Shown here piece after piece: positions 22,701 through 32,488 of a DNA stretch of 64,000 nt. The translations under genes were made by a program, and so were the position numbers. Source of the DNA: Zygnema cylindricum (Eukaryota; Streptophyta; Zygnematophyceae; Zygnematales; Zygnemataceae); contig JBBHKE010001487.1 of the NCBI GenBank assembly GCA_037447655.1, forward strand, positions 53,371 to 117,370, written 5' to 3'. The notes beneath the pieces are model-generated. The model ran no database searches. It saw only the letters and a list, made by a program, of their open reading frames with translations, and was not told the DNA's origin. Within the stretch, counting starts at the first letter, position 1. Each line of letters opens with the position of its first letter.

Positions 22701-23090
22701 GTGTTGTTTTTGAAGATTTAGTTTCGTGCGTATGTGAAATTTGATGCGCACGCGACGTTTCGTGCGTATATGTTTTACATGATGTACTTTGGATTTTTGA
22801 ACAGTTTGCGGTTCGGGGGAATTAAATGTACGAGTAAAATTAATGGAGTAATTGAGTGGCGCGAAATGTGAGAGGAAATGGACGGTGGATCGCGAAGCGA
22901 TCCGACGTGAGATAATCGACGAAGATAAAATGGTACGTCGCACGTAAAGTACATAATGCGACACGTGGGATATATAAAAAGGACGCCGCCGGTACATAGA
23001 ATCTTTTTGGGGACAGGTGTACTTATTTTTTGCAGGCGCATTTATGACGAGGAACAAAATTGCGGTACGGACAATTTCGGATGGTTTGAC
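22701..23090 (+). mobile_element. LTR family A fragment
   Basis: Starts TGTTGTTTTTGAAG and aligns with 39829 to about 40200 (TTTCGTGCGTA, CGCACGCGACGTTTCG). It has the family palindrome GGATCGC-GAA-GCGATCC (22887-22903) and a TATA-like TATATAAA at 22971-22978. It is truncated on the right where copia-derived sequence takes over. Confidence 0.6.
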
Positions 23091-23470
23091 GAGGTTACTA
23101 AGAAGTTGGTATGTAAATGAGGAGGAAGAAGGGGAAGAGGAGAAAGTGGATGAAGAAATTTTAGAGCTTCTTCACATCGGTAGAATGGAGAAGAGAGAAA
23201 AGTACACAAAAATTTCACAAAAGCAACAGTGTGCTTTTGGAGGTATAAAGGAAGTAAAGGGAAGGGAGATACTTGAGACAGTTAGAAATAATGAGGTTAA
23301 TTTTATAAATATGTGAGAAACAGAAAACTGGTCGGATAGGGAGACTTCAATGGATTCAAAGGAAATGGGAGAAGTAAAACTAGAGGGGGTTTTAAAGGAT
23401 AGGGGAGAAGATAAATATTTAATGAAAGGTTTAGGGGAGGAGAAATATTTATTGGGAATAGAATCAGAAA
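23091..23470 (+). other. Purine-rich degenerate copia interior
   Basis: Glu/Lys-rich open frames (plus strand) that probably derive from the variable linker of a copia polyprotein, judged by position before the RNase H remnant. No catalytic motif is visible. Confidence 0.35.
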
Positions 23471-23980
23471 GTGAGTGGAAAGAATTCCATGGGAGAAAGT
23501 GAGAAAAGCTCAGAAAATGGGGTGAATATCATGGATAAAAATATAAGTACAGAAGATGTAGATTTTAGGAGGGACTTAGTGGGGACTCTTGATTTAAAGA
23601 TAAATTTGGGGGGTAATGGTTTTGACATCACTAATGGGAGTGATGTCATCTATGAAGGTGTGCTTGTAAAAAGGTTAGCACCTGAGTGTGTGGTGAAGAT
23701 TGGAGATGGGGCTAGCTATTTGAATTGCAAGAGGGAAATCAGTTTTTGTGTGGATGGAAAAGAGATGAGGTGGATAAAATCTTTGCTTCGATTTATGAAA
23801 AGTGGAATGCTAAATAAAATGTGTGATCAGCAAGATAGAATGTTTATTTCAGCTCATCCAAAAGACCTTTTGAAATATGAGGATATTTCTTTAAAGTTTT
23901 ATGAAAGGAAAAGAAAAAGAAAGAAAAGGGGGGAGCGGGTGGTTGTTTTTATTTTAGGAGTTAAAAAGAAAATAGACTAG
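23471..23980 (+). pseudogene. Degenerate copia RNase H / 3' pol end
   Basis: A 169-codon open frame that aligns along its length with the C-terminus of the copia pol at 54019-55533. LGGNGFDITNGSDV corresponds to LGGENTDITTWSDS, KIGDGASYLNCK to YVGDGACYWSSK, and KEMRWIKSLL to KELMWVKSLL. It ends VKKKID, then a stop and the polypurine tract AAAATAAGGGGA, as in the intact relative. The segment holding the catalytic Glu is deleted and the C-terminus is Lys/Arg-rich, so it is not a functional RNase H. The open frame may be chance survival in a decayed element. Confidence 0.6.
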
Positions 23981-23993
23981 AAAATAAGGGGAT

Positions 23994-25131
23994 TGTTGAT
24001 ATTTGTGTATTTTCTAGGTGTTTATTAGGATAGGAAAAAGGCATAGGTAGTCTGCCTCTAACTCCCTTCTCCAAGCCCCCACACTTGTTGTAGTCACTTA
24101 AGGCTGGATAAGGAGATAGAGCCATGGATGCCTAGGTCCTCTAGAGAAGACAAGGGGTAAATTAGGTAGATTTACCAAAAATTGACTTGATGGACCCAAG
24201 AATTGATCCGGGTACCTATTGTCTGTCAAATAACTTGTAGCCGTTAGCTTTGTTCGTTAAGTCTAGGACAAATGCTGATACGTGTGGGGTTTGATGTTTA
24301 TTTACACAGTTTCACGTAGAGATTTCCATTTAACTAGGTTAACGGAATATAAAACATAGAATCAGTTGTACTTTAAGTACCAGACAAAACAAATAGTACG
24401 GACATTTGTTTCAACGGTCCAGATAAAAAAGGTCAATTTGAATCGACGGTTGTGGTGTGAGCCGAGATTCTGGAATGGCCGCCTTGGCGTTTTCTCGCGC
24501 CGCCATTTTGGATGACACGTGGAAATGCGCTGGAGGATTGCAGAATCTCCGGGACGCGAGACGATAAGTCCAAATGTGACAAATGTCACATTATGGCGAT
24601 GTCGTACAAGGATCGTACAGAAATTACTCCGGCACCTATACTTTCTTGTACGCTACAGTCATATGATTCGTTCGTACCCCGATACTAGGGGGCTTATAGA
24701 GGGGTTCTAGGACTTCGAATATTTTGGTAGGTCGCCACCTCTCTCCTAGAGAGCATTTGTATAAAAGGCAAACTCTGGCAAGCCATGAATATCAATTTAC
24801 TTGACCATTTTCAGTGATTCTTTTTGCTGCGGATGCAAGGGAGTCCAGGCTACACAGGGGTGTAGTCGGACAAAGTGTTTGCCTTATAGGGTGGCTGCAT
24901 TTCTAAGGGAAAGTGAAAGTGGGGAATGTTATCCAAAATTCATATTCCAACTTTGCATTCTGTGATGGAACTGAGCACAGAGAAAGTCTTATTTCACAGG
25001 GGTGAAGCTATAATGGGGTTCTGATAGTCAAGGGGTCAATCATTTGGGTTTATATATACTTAGAGTCGGCACTATTTAGATTAACTTCTTTTGACCTGCG
25101 AATTCTGTGTGGCAAGAGAGCCCATATTACA
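23994..25131 (+). mobile_element. 3' LTR (family E)
   Basis: Follows the polypurine tract directly, begins TGTTGATATTTGTG, and ends near CCCATATTACA. Contains the AGCCATGG palindrome, a TATA box (24760-24766), and a minus-sense tRNA-like segment (about 24196-24272) with a T5 run downstream on that strand (complement of 24177-24181). Confidence 0.75.
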
Positions 25132-25956
25132 GGTTCGCCAAGCCAAAAAAATGTACATATCGATTATCAACCAAACCTTGCCGATACAGAACACTACTAA
25201 TCCGACATTTTTTTTTTCAAAATCTGAACACCTGGAATCCGACCGAGTTATCGCACGCTCTTAAATTGTTACCCTGTACCCGATACGTGTTTATGAAAAA
25301 AAAAATGACAAAATCTCGATTTCTCGCAATTACCTGTACTTGACCGTACCCTATCATGTGGCAAGTGCGTGAATATTTTCTTACTCGTTGTTGAATTTAT
25401 ACTTTAACTAAAATTAGATCTCGAGGTGGTTTTGGTTAAAGTTTCGAGATGAGTTACCCGTGCTTTTTGGTTGTAAAGAGAAAGACGTGATTTTGGTTAA
25501 TGTTTTAAGATGAGTTGGAATATAATGCATTTCGGTCGAAAAGAGGAAGACACCCAACTTGAGTACAAAAGCCAATACTGAATTACATTCAAAATTTCAA
25601 GACGACGTTGTATTAAAGTGATTACAAATTTATCATAAAACGAAAAAAAATCTCGATGCAAATTAAATTTCGGAGGAAAATGATAGGGAAAAACAGATAA
25701 TTTAACACATGGGCACACCCCCGTAGTCTACATTTAAATGGTTCTACTTTATATGGTCTACTACCGCCAAAATCTTTGAGCGAAGCGACTCACGCTCACA
25801 CGTGTCCCGGTATGCTTTTAGTGCTTGAGTTGGTAGGACATGGCAAGAGGTAGTAATACTATCAAATAGGTTTTTGGAGGAAATAGGAGAGTGAATAAGT
25901 TAGGCGACATTGTAATTTTGTTTTTTTTTTTAATATGAATTTTGTTTCGGTAAAAT
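25132..25956. other. Unassigned AT-rich stretch
   Basis: Short frames only; nothing recognised before the gap. Confidence 0.35.
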
Positions 25957-25966
25957 NNNNNNNNNN
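25957..25966. other. Assembly gap (10 N)
   Basis: Ten N placeholder between AT-rich DNA and a minus-strand LTR. Confidence 0.98.
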
Positions 25967-26919
25967 CACATGCTGTCACATTTGACTAACCGAGGCATGT
26001 AGTTTTCTATCTCAAACACTCTCTCTATCCTGAATCTTTTTAATCCTCTATCCTGGAAGAGAGGGTCTCTCGAAAATATGTTTTCCAGTTGAAACTGGGA
26101 GGTATTGATTGACGAGTTCCCTCGTTTAAGTCGGGAGAGAAGGTCCTATCTCCTAATTTTTCTAAGTCCTATCTCTCTCACAAACTCTATCTTTTGATGT
26201 ACGGAGCCAATCAGTTTACACTGTCGTACACAAAAGTACAGCTGCCGGTGTACTTTCTGTACGGACATTGTACGACATGGCCTAAATGTCGACACATGTC
26301 ATATCCGGATTCGCTGCCGTAATCTCTGGAGATACCACGATCTAATGTAATTTCGCCACGTGTCATCCGATATGGCGATGACCACAAACCACCGAAATCC
26401 TCTTCCGCGATCTCGGCGTTAATTCCCGCCGTCCGATTAAATTCACATTAAATCGTAGCTGTAATAAATAAATGCGCGGTATTCGTTTCTTATCCGTACC
26501 GTAATCCGTACTTTTACAATACTGGATCTATGTCTCCCGTAAAACTGTTTCAGTTAAATGGACTATCCTACGTGTTAATGTTTAACTAATTATCAAACCC
26601 TATAATACGTAACAATATGTCTAGACTTAACGGTTAAGGCTACCGGCTAAAAGCTGCTTACTGTCCGGCAAGTACCAGGATCAAATCCCGGGGTAAACAC
26701 ATATTCTTTTAGTAAATAACCCAACGGTAAATAAACTAGTATATATATTTCCCGTAAACCTCTGGATAGCCTAGGTGTCCATGGCTCTAGCTTCCTCTCC
26801 AACTTCTCAGTGACTGCGACAAGTTTGAGAGTTGGAGAGAGAAGTTAGAGGTAGACTGCCTCGGCTTCTTTCTATATTTAGATCTATAAAATATTTTAAA
26901 CAGACCATTAATTTCTACA
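25967..26919 (-). mobile_element. Copia-type LTR (family D), minus strand, 3' part unclear
   Basis: From about 26130 it matches the complement of 28183-29231. It ends ATTAATTTCTACA at 26919, the complement of the LTR 5' end. It contains the plus-strand tRNA-like segment (26619-26700). The part nearest the gap is diverged or different. It sits directly against the left edge of repeat T copy 3. Confidence 0.7.
26619..26710 (+). other. tRNA-like segment in LTR (Pol III-type boxes)
   Basis: A D-arm-like hairpin (CTTA-ACGGT-TAAG) and a T-arm/B-box-like GGATCAAATCC (26678-26688) are spaced roughly as in a tRNA. A TTTT run follows at 26707. The anticodon arm is not standard, so I do not call a functional tRNA. 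Counterparts occur antisense in all other copia-type LTRs of the window. Confidence 0.45.
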
Positions 26920-28182
26920 CTAGACACTAGACTTGTAAAATTCTAACGCGTGGAATTGTCACGTATGATCCAAGATGTAAACATTACATGTGGCATTCGC
27001 CACGCACCTTCGGACATATGCCACGCGCCTTCAGACAAGCGAGAATCAAATCCTAAAGAAAACAACAAGAAAATCTTTGTCGAAGAATGTGCCGTGACGC
27101 CTCCTCCACCATCTGTTGACATCTTGAATTTGCGGCTCCACGTCGAAATAGGAACGACAAAACAACAATAAATAGGACAAAATACGAATGTACAAATTGT
27201 ACATTCACGTAATTTAATTCTGCGGCTGGCTGTACGGATACAAAATCAGATATTGTGCTTTTGGAATCTTTAACTTGATCACTGTTAGAACATGAAACTA
27301 CGTGCATCCAGTCGAAAGAAAGCACGAAAGCAATAGATTCCTTGCTAACACGACGTGGTTGAGAAGTGAACGAAATATTGCTGCCAGTAAACGTATTCGT
27401 ACAACTAATGTCGACGTCTGATGGAGAAGAGGCCTTGGGGTGAAGTTCCATCATACGTTTCTGTGATCGTACCGCCAACTCTACAAACCGGGTTGATTGA
27501 GTCGATGTTCCATCACGTAGAGTCTGTAATCCACGTGTTCTAAATTGACAGGCAGCCACGCAAGCTACAATCCGATATTGAATATCTTTTAGATTTTTAG
27601 CACCGACAAACTTAACTTCAAATCTTCACTTTCCAGTTCATTTTTTAGGGTTTCAGTTTATGAGCATAACGAAAAATCCTTTCAGAGAAATAGTGTGACA
27701 AACAAAAGTTACCTGAAATAGCGTGACGAAGGAATGATACGAAATTACATTTGTATTTTCGGTTGTATTTTTGAAAGCGCGTGTCATGTGCAAATTTCGT
27801 CAATTTTCGTTGGTTTTCTATCATGACACGTAGCGTAATCAACAGCATGTCATGACTTTTTTTTTTGTATCTGCCAACTCACCTCCTAGAGGTACGTCTC
27901 CTTGAGGCACGTTGACAGTTACAGAGAAAAAAAAAGCGAATGCCTCGCGGATGAACATTTGACTGTCAGTATTACCTCCCAAGCCATCGGAGGGTATCGA
28001 CAAGATTATATGTAATGTTGTTTTTTGTATAAAAACAAAATAAGCGGTACGTTTTAGTACGGATAGTCGCGGATTTCTCTAAACTACCCCACTTTTCGTC
28101 TGATGGAAGGTCACCCTTACACGCACTAAAATCACCTAAACAACACTGACGAAATTACAACAGTGTTAACAAAAATGAAATC
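26920..28182 (-). mobile_element. Dispersed repeat T, copy 3
   Basis: Collinear with 18943-20260. The left edge abuts an LTR end at 26919 and the right edge abuts another LTR start at 28183, so both borders are truncations by family D LTRs or their insertion points. Confidence 0.7.
27053..27613 (-). CDS. Repeat T protein, copy 3 (unknown family)
   Basis: Best copy of the protein: open on the minus strand from about 27613 (FVGAKNLKDIQYRIVAC) to the stop at 27053. The lack of a clear start codon suggests a spliced exon. Text conserved with copy 2 includes RTRGLQTLRDGTSTQSTRF, MELHPKASS, CTNTFTGSN, LSFDWMHV, SDFVSVQPAAELNYVNVQF and RRGAANSRC. A hydrophobic segment, SYFVLFIVVLSFLF, near the C-terminus could span a membrane. 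Conservation between copies in the protein frame argues for real coding. I recognise no domain. It may be part of a DNA transposon, given the inverted end motif nearby. Confidence 0.5.
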   Translation of the reverse strand, partial: KFVGAKNLKDIQYRIVACVAACQFRTRGLQTLRDGTSTQSTRFVELAVRSQKRMMELHPKASSPSDVDISCTNTFTGSNISFTSQPRRVSKESIAFVLSFDWMHVVSCSNSDQVKDSKSTISDFVSVQPAAELNYVNVQFVHSYFVLFIVVLSFLFRRGAANSRCQQMVEEASRHILRQRFSCCFL

Positions 28183-29231
28183 TGTAGAAACTAATGGTTT
28201 TATTAGTATTTTCTAGGTCTGAAAAGAAATATAGAAGTCGAGGCAGTCTATCTCTAACTTCTCTTTCCAACTCTCAAACTTGTCGCAATCACTGAGAAAT
28301 TGGAGAGGAAGCTAGAGCCATGGCTACCTTGGCTATCCTGAGGTTTACGGGAATTTTATATATAGGGTTTATTTATTTAATTAAAAGACATGTGCCGACG
28401 GCAGGTTTTGATCCTTATACCTTCCGGACGGCAGATAGGATATAGCCGGTAGCCTTAGCCGTTAAGTCTAGCAGTAATGTTACGTAGCATATAGTTTGAT
28501 ATTTATTTAAATATGTATACGTGCGATAAACCATTTAACTGTAATGAATTACGGGATACATAGATCCAGTAATATATAATGTACGACTTACGATACGGAC
28601 AAAAATCAGTACCGCGCATTTGTTTCGTAAATGAAACAAATACCGCGCATGTATTTATTACGGCTACGATTAAAGCCGAATTTAATCGGACGGCCGGGAT
28701 TAGCGCCGAGATCGCGGAGGAAGATTTCGGCGGTTTGTGGCCATCGCCACATCGGATGACGCGTGGCGAAATTCCGTTGGATTGTGGAATCTCCGGAGAT
28801 TATGGCACCGAATCCGGATTTGACATGTGTCGACATTTTGGCCATGTCGTACAATGTCCGTACATAAAGTACACCGGCAGCTGTACTTTTGCGTACGAAA
28901 CTCAATTCTGATTGGTTCCGTACATCAGTAGATAGAGTCTGTGAGAGAGATAGGACTTAGAAAAATTAGAAGATAGGACCCCCTCTCCCAGAGAGCTTCT
29001 GTACAAAAGGTCAACTTTGACCCTCCATAACTTACTGTTCAGGGGAGCAAATTCAGAGATTTTTTTTGCTATCGACTCAGGGGAGTCTTGCCTTCACACG
29101 GGTGAAGTTTGTCAGAGTTTTTGTCTGCCAAGGTGGCAGTTATTTTTGCTTAAACACAAAGGGGTCAGGATTATCCTAGAGGCTTCTTGGAAGTGTCCAC
29201 TCTGAGGACTTATGGAGGTCTCAGAGTTTCA
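28183..29231 (+). mobile_element. Copia-type LTR (family D), complete
   Basis: 1049 bp, TGTAGAAACTAATGG to GAGTTTCA; the same family as the 3' LTR at 55547-56593 (1047 bp). Features: the AGCCATGGCT palindrome, a tRNA-like minus-sense segment (about 28396-28480) with T4 downstream on that strand, and a 9-bp hairpin ATTTGTTTC/GAAACAAAT at 28618-28641. The flanks (AAATC left, GTATG right) do not match and belong to different repeats (T copy 3 and the methyltransferase element). This is therefore one end of a larger insertion or a rearrangement rather than a simple solo LTR. Confidence 0.85.
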
Positions 29232-29288
29232 GTATGTCATCTTCTAGGTCAATGGACATTCTCTAGGTGGTGTGTCGACCTAGATCTT

Positions 29289-29780
29289 TCATGGAGTAAG
29301 CGAATGGTCTTTGTGTTGGTTTATGACTTTGTCTAATTGTTCGTGTTCTGGTTCCGTTAGTCTCATCCCGAATTTCCACGTTGGTTTTTCAGGTGCGTTG
29401 ATGGTAATGGCTTCTATTGCCTGTGCAAATGCTAGCTGCTCATCCGCGACTAAAGACTGTCCCAGCTCATACTCAACTGGGGGTTGATGCAAACAATTGA
29501 CTGCATGATGCCAATTTCTAGATGGAAATGCAGCCATCCAGTGTGAGACTGCGTGTACTAGTATCGAAGATCTAGCCGCTGTGTATGCTGGGATGGACCA
29601 ACTCATGTGACTAGGTTTCGAGAAATCGTAAATAGTGTGATTTGTGTTAGACTTGGCGGAAGGAGGAAAAAGAGAGAGCTGAAAAGTTGTACCCCGGAGA
29701 GAGGGTGAGGATTTATAAGCAGTGTGTTTGAATGGTGCACCCCCCCCCTAGCCGATTGAGACGGATGATTCTGTGCGTAT
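29289..29780 (-). pseudogene. Linker and start of RT region of the methyltransferase retroelement
   Basis: Open on the minus strand from the C9 run (29740-29748) to the stop at 29289, in a different frame from the methyltransferase; an indel in the G9 run would join them. The end carries PTWKFGMRLTEPEHEQLDKV followed by INQHKDH. This resembles the acidic lead-in (PEQ...LL..YKDVF-type) found just upstream of gypsy-class reverse transcriptases. The RT itself is cut off near 29280 where the LTR-bounded junction lies. The RT assignment is inferred from position and weak similarity. Confidence 0.45.
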
Positions 29781-30922
29781 CGACCGGCTGCAAACCCTAT
29801 GCCCAAGACAAATGACAGGGACTGAGGATCCACAAAACGACCAAGTAAGGTGCAGCGCTGCCGCTCAGTGAGTCCTGGGGCAGCGGTAGTGTCTAGAATG
29901 AAATGGAGGAGGAGTTCCCTCTCTGCAGCAGTAGGTTCTTCTAGACTGCCTGTATGAGTGTTCTGAAGCATAGCCCGTCCGTTATGTGAATATGCATGGG
30001 AGTGTGGATATGCGACTAGTGTAGAAAGTGCACGTAACGGCCGGCCAAGGATGTTAAGAAAAAATGCAGGAGGATAGTCTGTCTGGACACATGTCTGAAC
30101 CATATGAAATGGAAGAAGTGCGTCATGGATGAAAAGTTTAGGCGGTCGAACACTGAGGTTAGCTTCTCGGAGCCGGCCTATGTCCACCAAATTAGTCCAC
30201 TTGGAACGACCCTGGTGGGCCAACAACCCATGGCGTGCGGCATTAATTATTAGTGGCGGTCCAATTAATGATTCGATACGTTTGTAGTCTGCGAGAACTG
30301 TGGGTCGGGGGTCATTATGAGCTGCGACGTTTTCTATGACGTATCCAAAGGGAATGTTTAGTGACTGAAAGAAATCGATAAGATGTAATACCTTAAAGAA
30401 CAGTTTAGTGCGCGGATCCGCCAGACCTAAACCCTTCCCGACTCTAGACATACCTTGACATTCCCAACCTGCGAAAAGGAGGTCGATTGGTTCTAACTCC
30501 GCCAAATGATGATTACCTATCAGACGGATAACCTGTGGTAAAGCTGAATCCATGCTGTGAAAAGCAGACTGCGGTAAGAGGTGAGGGTATTGTTCATGTA
30601 AGATTTGACAGTGATGTAACTGAGCGAGTCTAGCCAAAGGGTCAATATCTACAGAATAATATTGCTTAATTAGCATACCGTTCCTAAGGTAAGAGAGAAG
30701 GGTGGTACCTATACCTGCAAAAAAGTCTAAGATAACGAGACCGTTCGGGTTAGGTTGTAAGCTGACTGGTTTCCATTTAATGGGGGGAAACCCCGAAGGA
30801 TCCATGGCAATAGCGGGTGGATCAGGAATACTGGGTAAAGGAATCGTTATAGGGAACTTATAGAATCTCTCAAAATCTGCCGAGTCAATAATAAAACATG
30901 GGGTGCCAAATAACTCCGGCAT
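29603..30922 (-). CDS. Cytosine-5 DNA methyltransferase domain inside a retroelement
   Basis: 439-codon uninterrupted frame. It would transfer a methyl group from S-adenosylmethionine to carbon 5 of cytosine in DNA. Motif I DFFAGIGTTLL is at residues 66-76, a motif II-like SVDIDPLARLAQ at 90-101, and the motif IV/catalytic loop FAGWECQGMSR at 150-160 with Cys155 (the usual Pro before Cys is Glu). Motif VI YVIENVA is at 194-200 and a motif VIII-like QGRSKWTN at 237-244. The last 55 or so residues after a G9 run are probably out of frame. It lies downstream of gag and protease and upstream of an RT-like lead-in on the same strand, so it is part of a retroelement polyprotein, not a host gene. 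Methyltransferase capture by retrotransposons is known in some algae and dinoflagellates. Activity is untested. Confidence 0.85.
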   Translation of the reverse strand: MPELFGTPCFIIDSADFERFYKFPITIPLPSIPDPPAIAMDPSGFPPIKWKPVSLQPNPNGLVILDFFAGIGTTLLSYLRNGMLIKQYYSVDIDPLARLAQLHHCQILHEQYPHLLPQSAFHSMDSALPQVIRLIGNHHLAELEPIDLLFAGWECQGMSRVGKGLGLADPRTKLFFKVLHLIDFFQSLNIPFGYVIENVAAHNDPRPTVLADYKRIESLIGPPLIINAARHGLLAHQGRSKWTNLVDIGRLREANLSVRPPKLFIHDALLPFHMVQTCVQTDYPPAFFLNILGRPLRALSTLVAYPHSHAYSHNGRAMLQNTHTGSLEEPTAAERELLLHFILDTTAAPGLTERQRCTLLGRFVDPQSLSFVLGIGFAAGRYAQNHPSQSARGGVHHSNTLLINPHPLSGVQLFSSLFFLLPPSLTQITLFTISRNLVT

Positions 30923-30967
30923 CTGGTAAGATTTCTTCCGCTGTTAAATATTTAAGAATATCAGCAC

Positions 30968-31440
30968 CTATGCCAACTGCAGCATAGGCTGGCAAGACAA
31001 ACGCCGACTGAGCCGTGGTAGGCATGGGTTCCGGGCCGAGATAAGAGGTAAGCAAACTTTGCGGTTTGGAAAATTGTTTGGTCTGTACAAAAATGTTTGA
31101 TCATGTATATCAACCCCCCCCCCTAATCGGAAAATGACGTCTTGGTCGACCAAGCACTCATAATCACTACACTTGGTGACCAAGGCGTGAGCGTATATTT
31201 CTGCGAAATCGGATTCCGATTGACAATGAAACTGAAAACAGAGTGGTTCCTTTGTCATACCTAAAACTGGTTCTGTGGTTCCTGCGGAAGTCAACAAACG
31301 CGTGGTAGTGGGTTGTAACGTATCTGCAGTAAGACCTAATTTCTTGGCAAAATGTGATTCGAGAATAATGGGTTTTGCCCCTGTGTCCATGAGAGGTAAA
31401 GCTGGGCTATCCCATTAACTGTGAACACACCTAACTTGTT
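30968..31440 (-). pseudogene. Retropepsin-like aspartic protease of the methyltransferase element
   Basis: The frame opens with LPLMDTGAKPIILESHFAKK, the DTGA active-site motif of retroviral-type aspartic proteases. Just upstream FTVNGIAQL is read in another frame, so a one-base shift separates them (near 31405). Downstream, a G10 run (31114-31123 complement) is read as LGGGVDIHDQ. After about 31070 the better coding text (LGPEPMPTTAQSAFVLPAYA) is in yet another frame, running to EEILP just before the methyltransferase. The protease is thus broken by at least three shifts. It would have processed the polyprotein. Confidence 0.65.
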
Positions 31441-31716
31441 ATCCAGAAAACTGATATGTGGAGTAAGACTGGAACGCTCTTCGAGGGTAATTGCTTAAAG
31501 AGATAGGGTACTCTTGAAATCAATAGATTTAGGGGAGGTATTTTTTAACTCTTAATTAAAATAAAAAGGAAAAGAAAAGCAGAGGCAGCTTGCCTCCACC
31601 TTCTCTCTCTGACCCCCATACTTGTTGTAGTCACTGAATGAGAGAGAGGGCGGTGGAGCCATGGCTGCCTTAGCTCCATAGGCAGGGCTTAAGAGTGATC
31701 TAAGTCACTCTCAACC

Positions 31717-31815
31717 AAAAAGGTTGAATCCGGCATGACTCGAACCTCCGACCGGTAGGGCGAGGCATAGCCGTCAACCCTTACCAGTCTGTCGTAGTAG
31801 TCCGTTAGGATACAT
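31717..31815 (-). other. tRNA-like segment antisense in LTR family G
   Basis: On the minus strand a possible A box (CCTAACGGACTACTAC) is followed about 45 bases later by a textbook B box, GGTTCGAGTC (complement of 31738-31747). A T5 run (complement of 31717-31721) lies about 16 bases beyond. The stems are imperfect. This is the clearest of six such segments in the window. Confidence 0.5.
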
Positions 31816-32286
31816 AAGGTTCGATAGCTATTTAAACAATAGATAGACGACTAATCCGATTAACGGAATTACAAATAGGATACATAGAAGCTAGTTGGGA
31901 AATTAAGTGCGCGCGAAACAAATGTAATGGACATTTGTTTTGAACGGCTGGGAATGAAAGTCGACTTAGATCCGACGGGTCACATCATCGCGGAGATCCT
32001 GGAATGGCCGCTTTGGCGGTTTACGGATGTAACATAACCTGGCGACACTTGGCAATATGTCATTGGGAAGTCAGAATCCCGGGGAGCGTGAGGACAAATG
32101 CGAAGGAGACAGGCGTCCACTCCATGGGCTTATCGTACACAGGCCGTACAAAAAGTACATCGGCCATGGTACTTTTTTGTACTATACAATCTTCTGATTG
32201 GTCCCGTACTTCAGTAGATAGGGGTTGTGAGAGGGTTTAGGACTTAGTGGATTGAGGAGGTAGCCGCCTCTCTCCTAACAAGCTTG

Positions 32287-32293
32287 TATAAAT
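32287..32293 (+). promoter_or_regulatory. LTR TATA box (family G)
   Basis: TATAAAT at the position equivalent to the TATA boxes of family E LTRs. Confidence 0.5.
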
Positions 32294-32488
32294 ATTGGCA
32301 TCTTTGCCACTGGATAATTAATCGCCTGGTAAGGCGTTTTCAGGGATTCCTTTTGCTGTGGACTCAGCAGTCAGGTTATCTATTTATCTGCTAGGGTAGC
32401 AGTTGCTCTTGTTGAAAGTGGGTTAGTCAAAAACTACCTAGAGGCTTCCTCATTCTTGGTTGAAATAGAGGACAGAGAATTGCAGGTA

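Larger units (their letters stand above)
31541..32483 (+). mobile_element. Solo LTR (family G) splitting the methyltransferase element
   Basis: Flanked by AGGTA at 31536-31540 and 32484-32488. Removing the insert plus one AGGTA rejoins the minus-strand polyprotein frame (NHHST joined to SPKSIDFKS). The ends are not canonical TG...CA if these borders are exact. Internal features match families D and E: AGCCATGGCT (near 31646), a TATA box (32287), and a minus-sense tRNA-like segment. Near 31587 GAGGCA-GCT-TGCCTC forms a short palindrome. Confidence 0.75.

Noticed and set aside
26619-26710. Functional tRNA gene
   Set aside because: D and T arms are suggestive, but the anticodon arm and acceptor stem do not form properly; reported as tRNA-like instead.
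28183-29231. Solo LTR with target duplication
   Set aside because: The 5-bp flanks AAATC and GTATG do not match, and the flanking repeats differ.
29603-30922. Host DNA methyltransferase gene
   Set aside because: It is flanked on the same strand by gag, zinc knuckle, protease and an RT lead-in, and lacks N-terminal regulatory domains of host enzymes.
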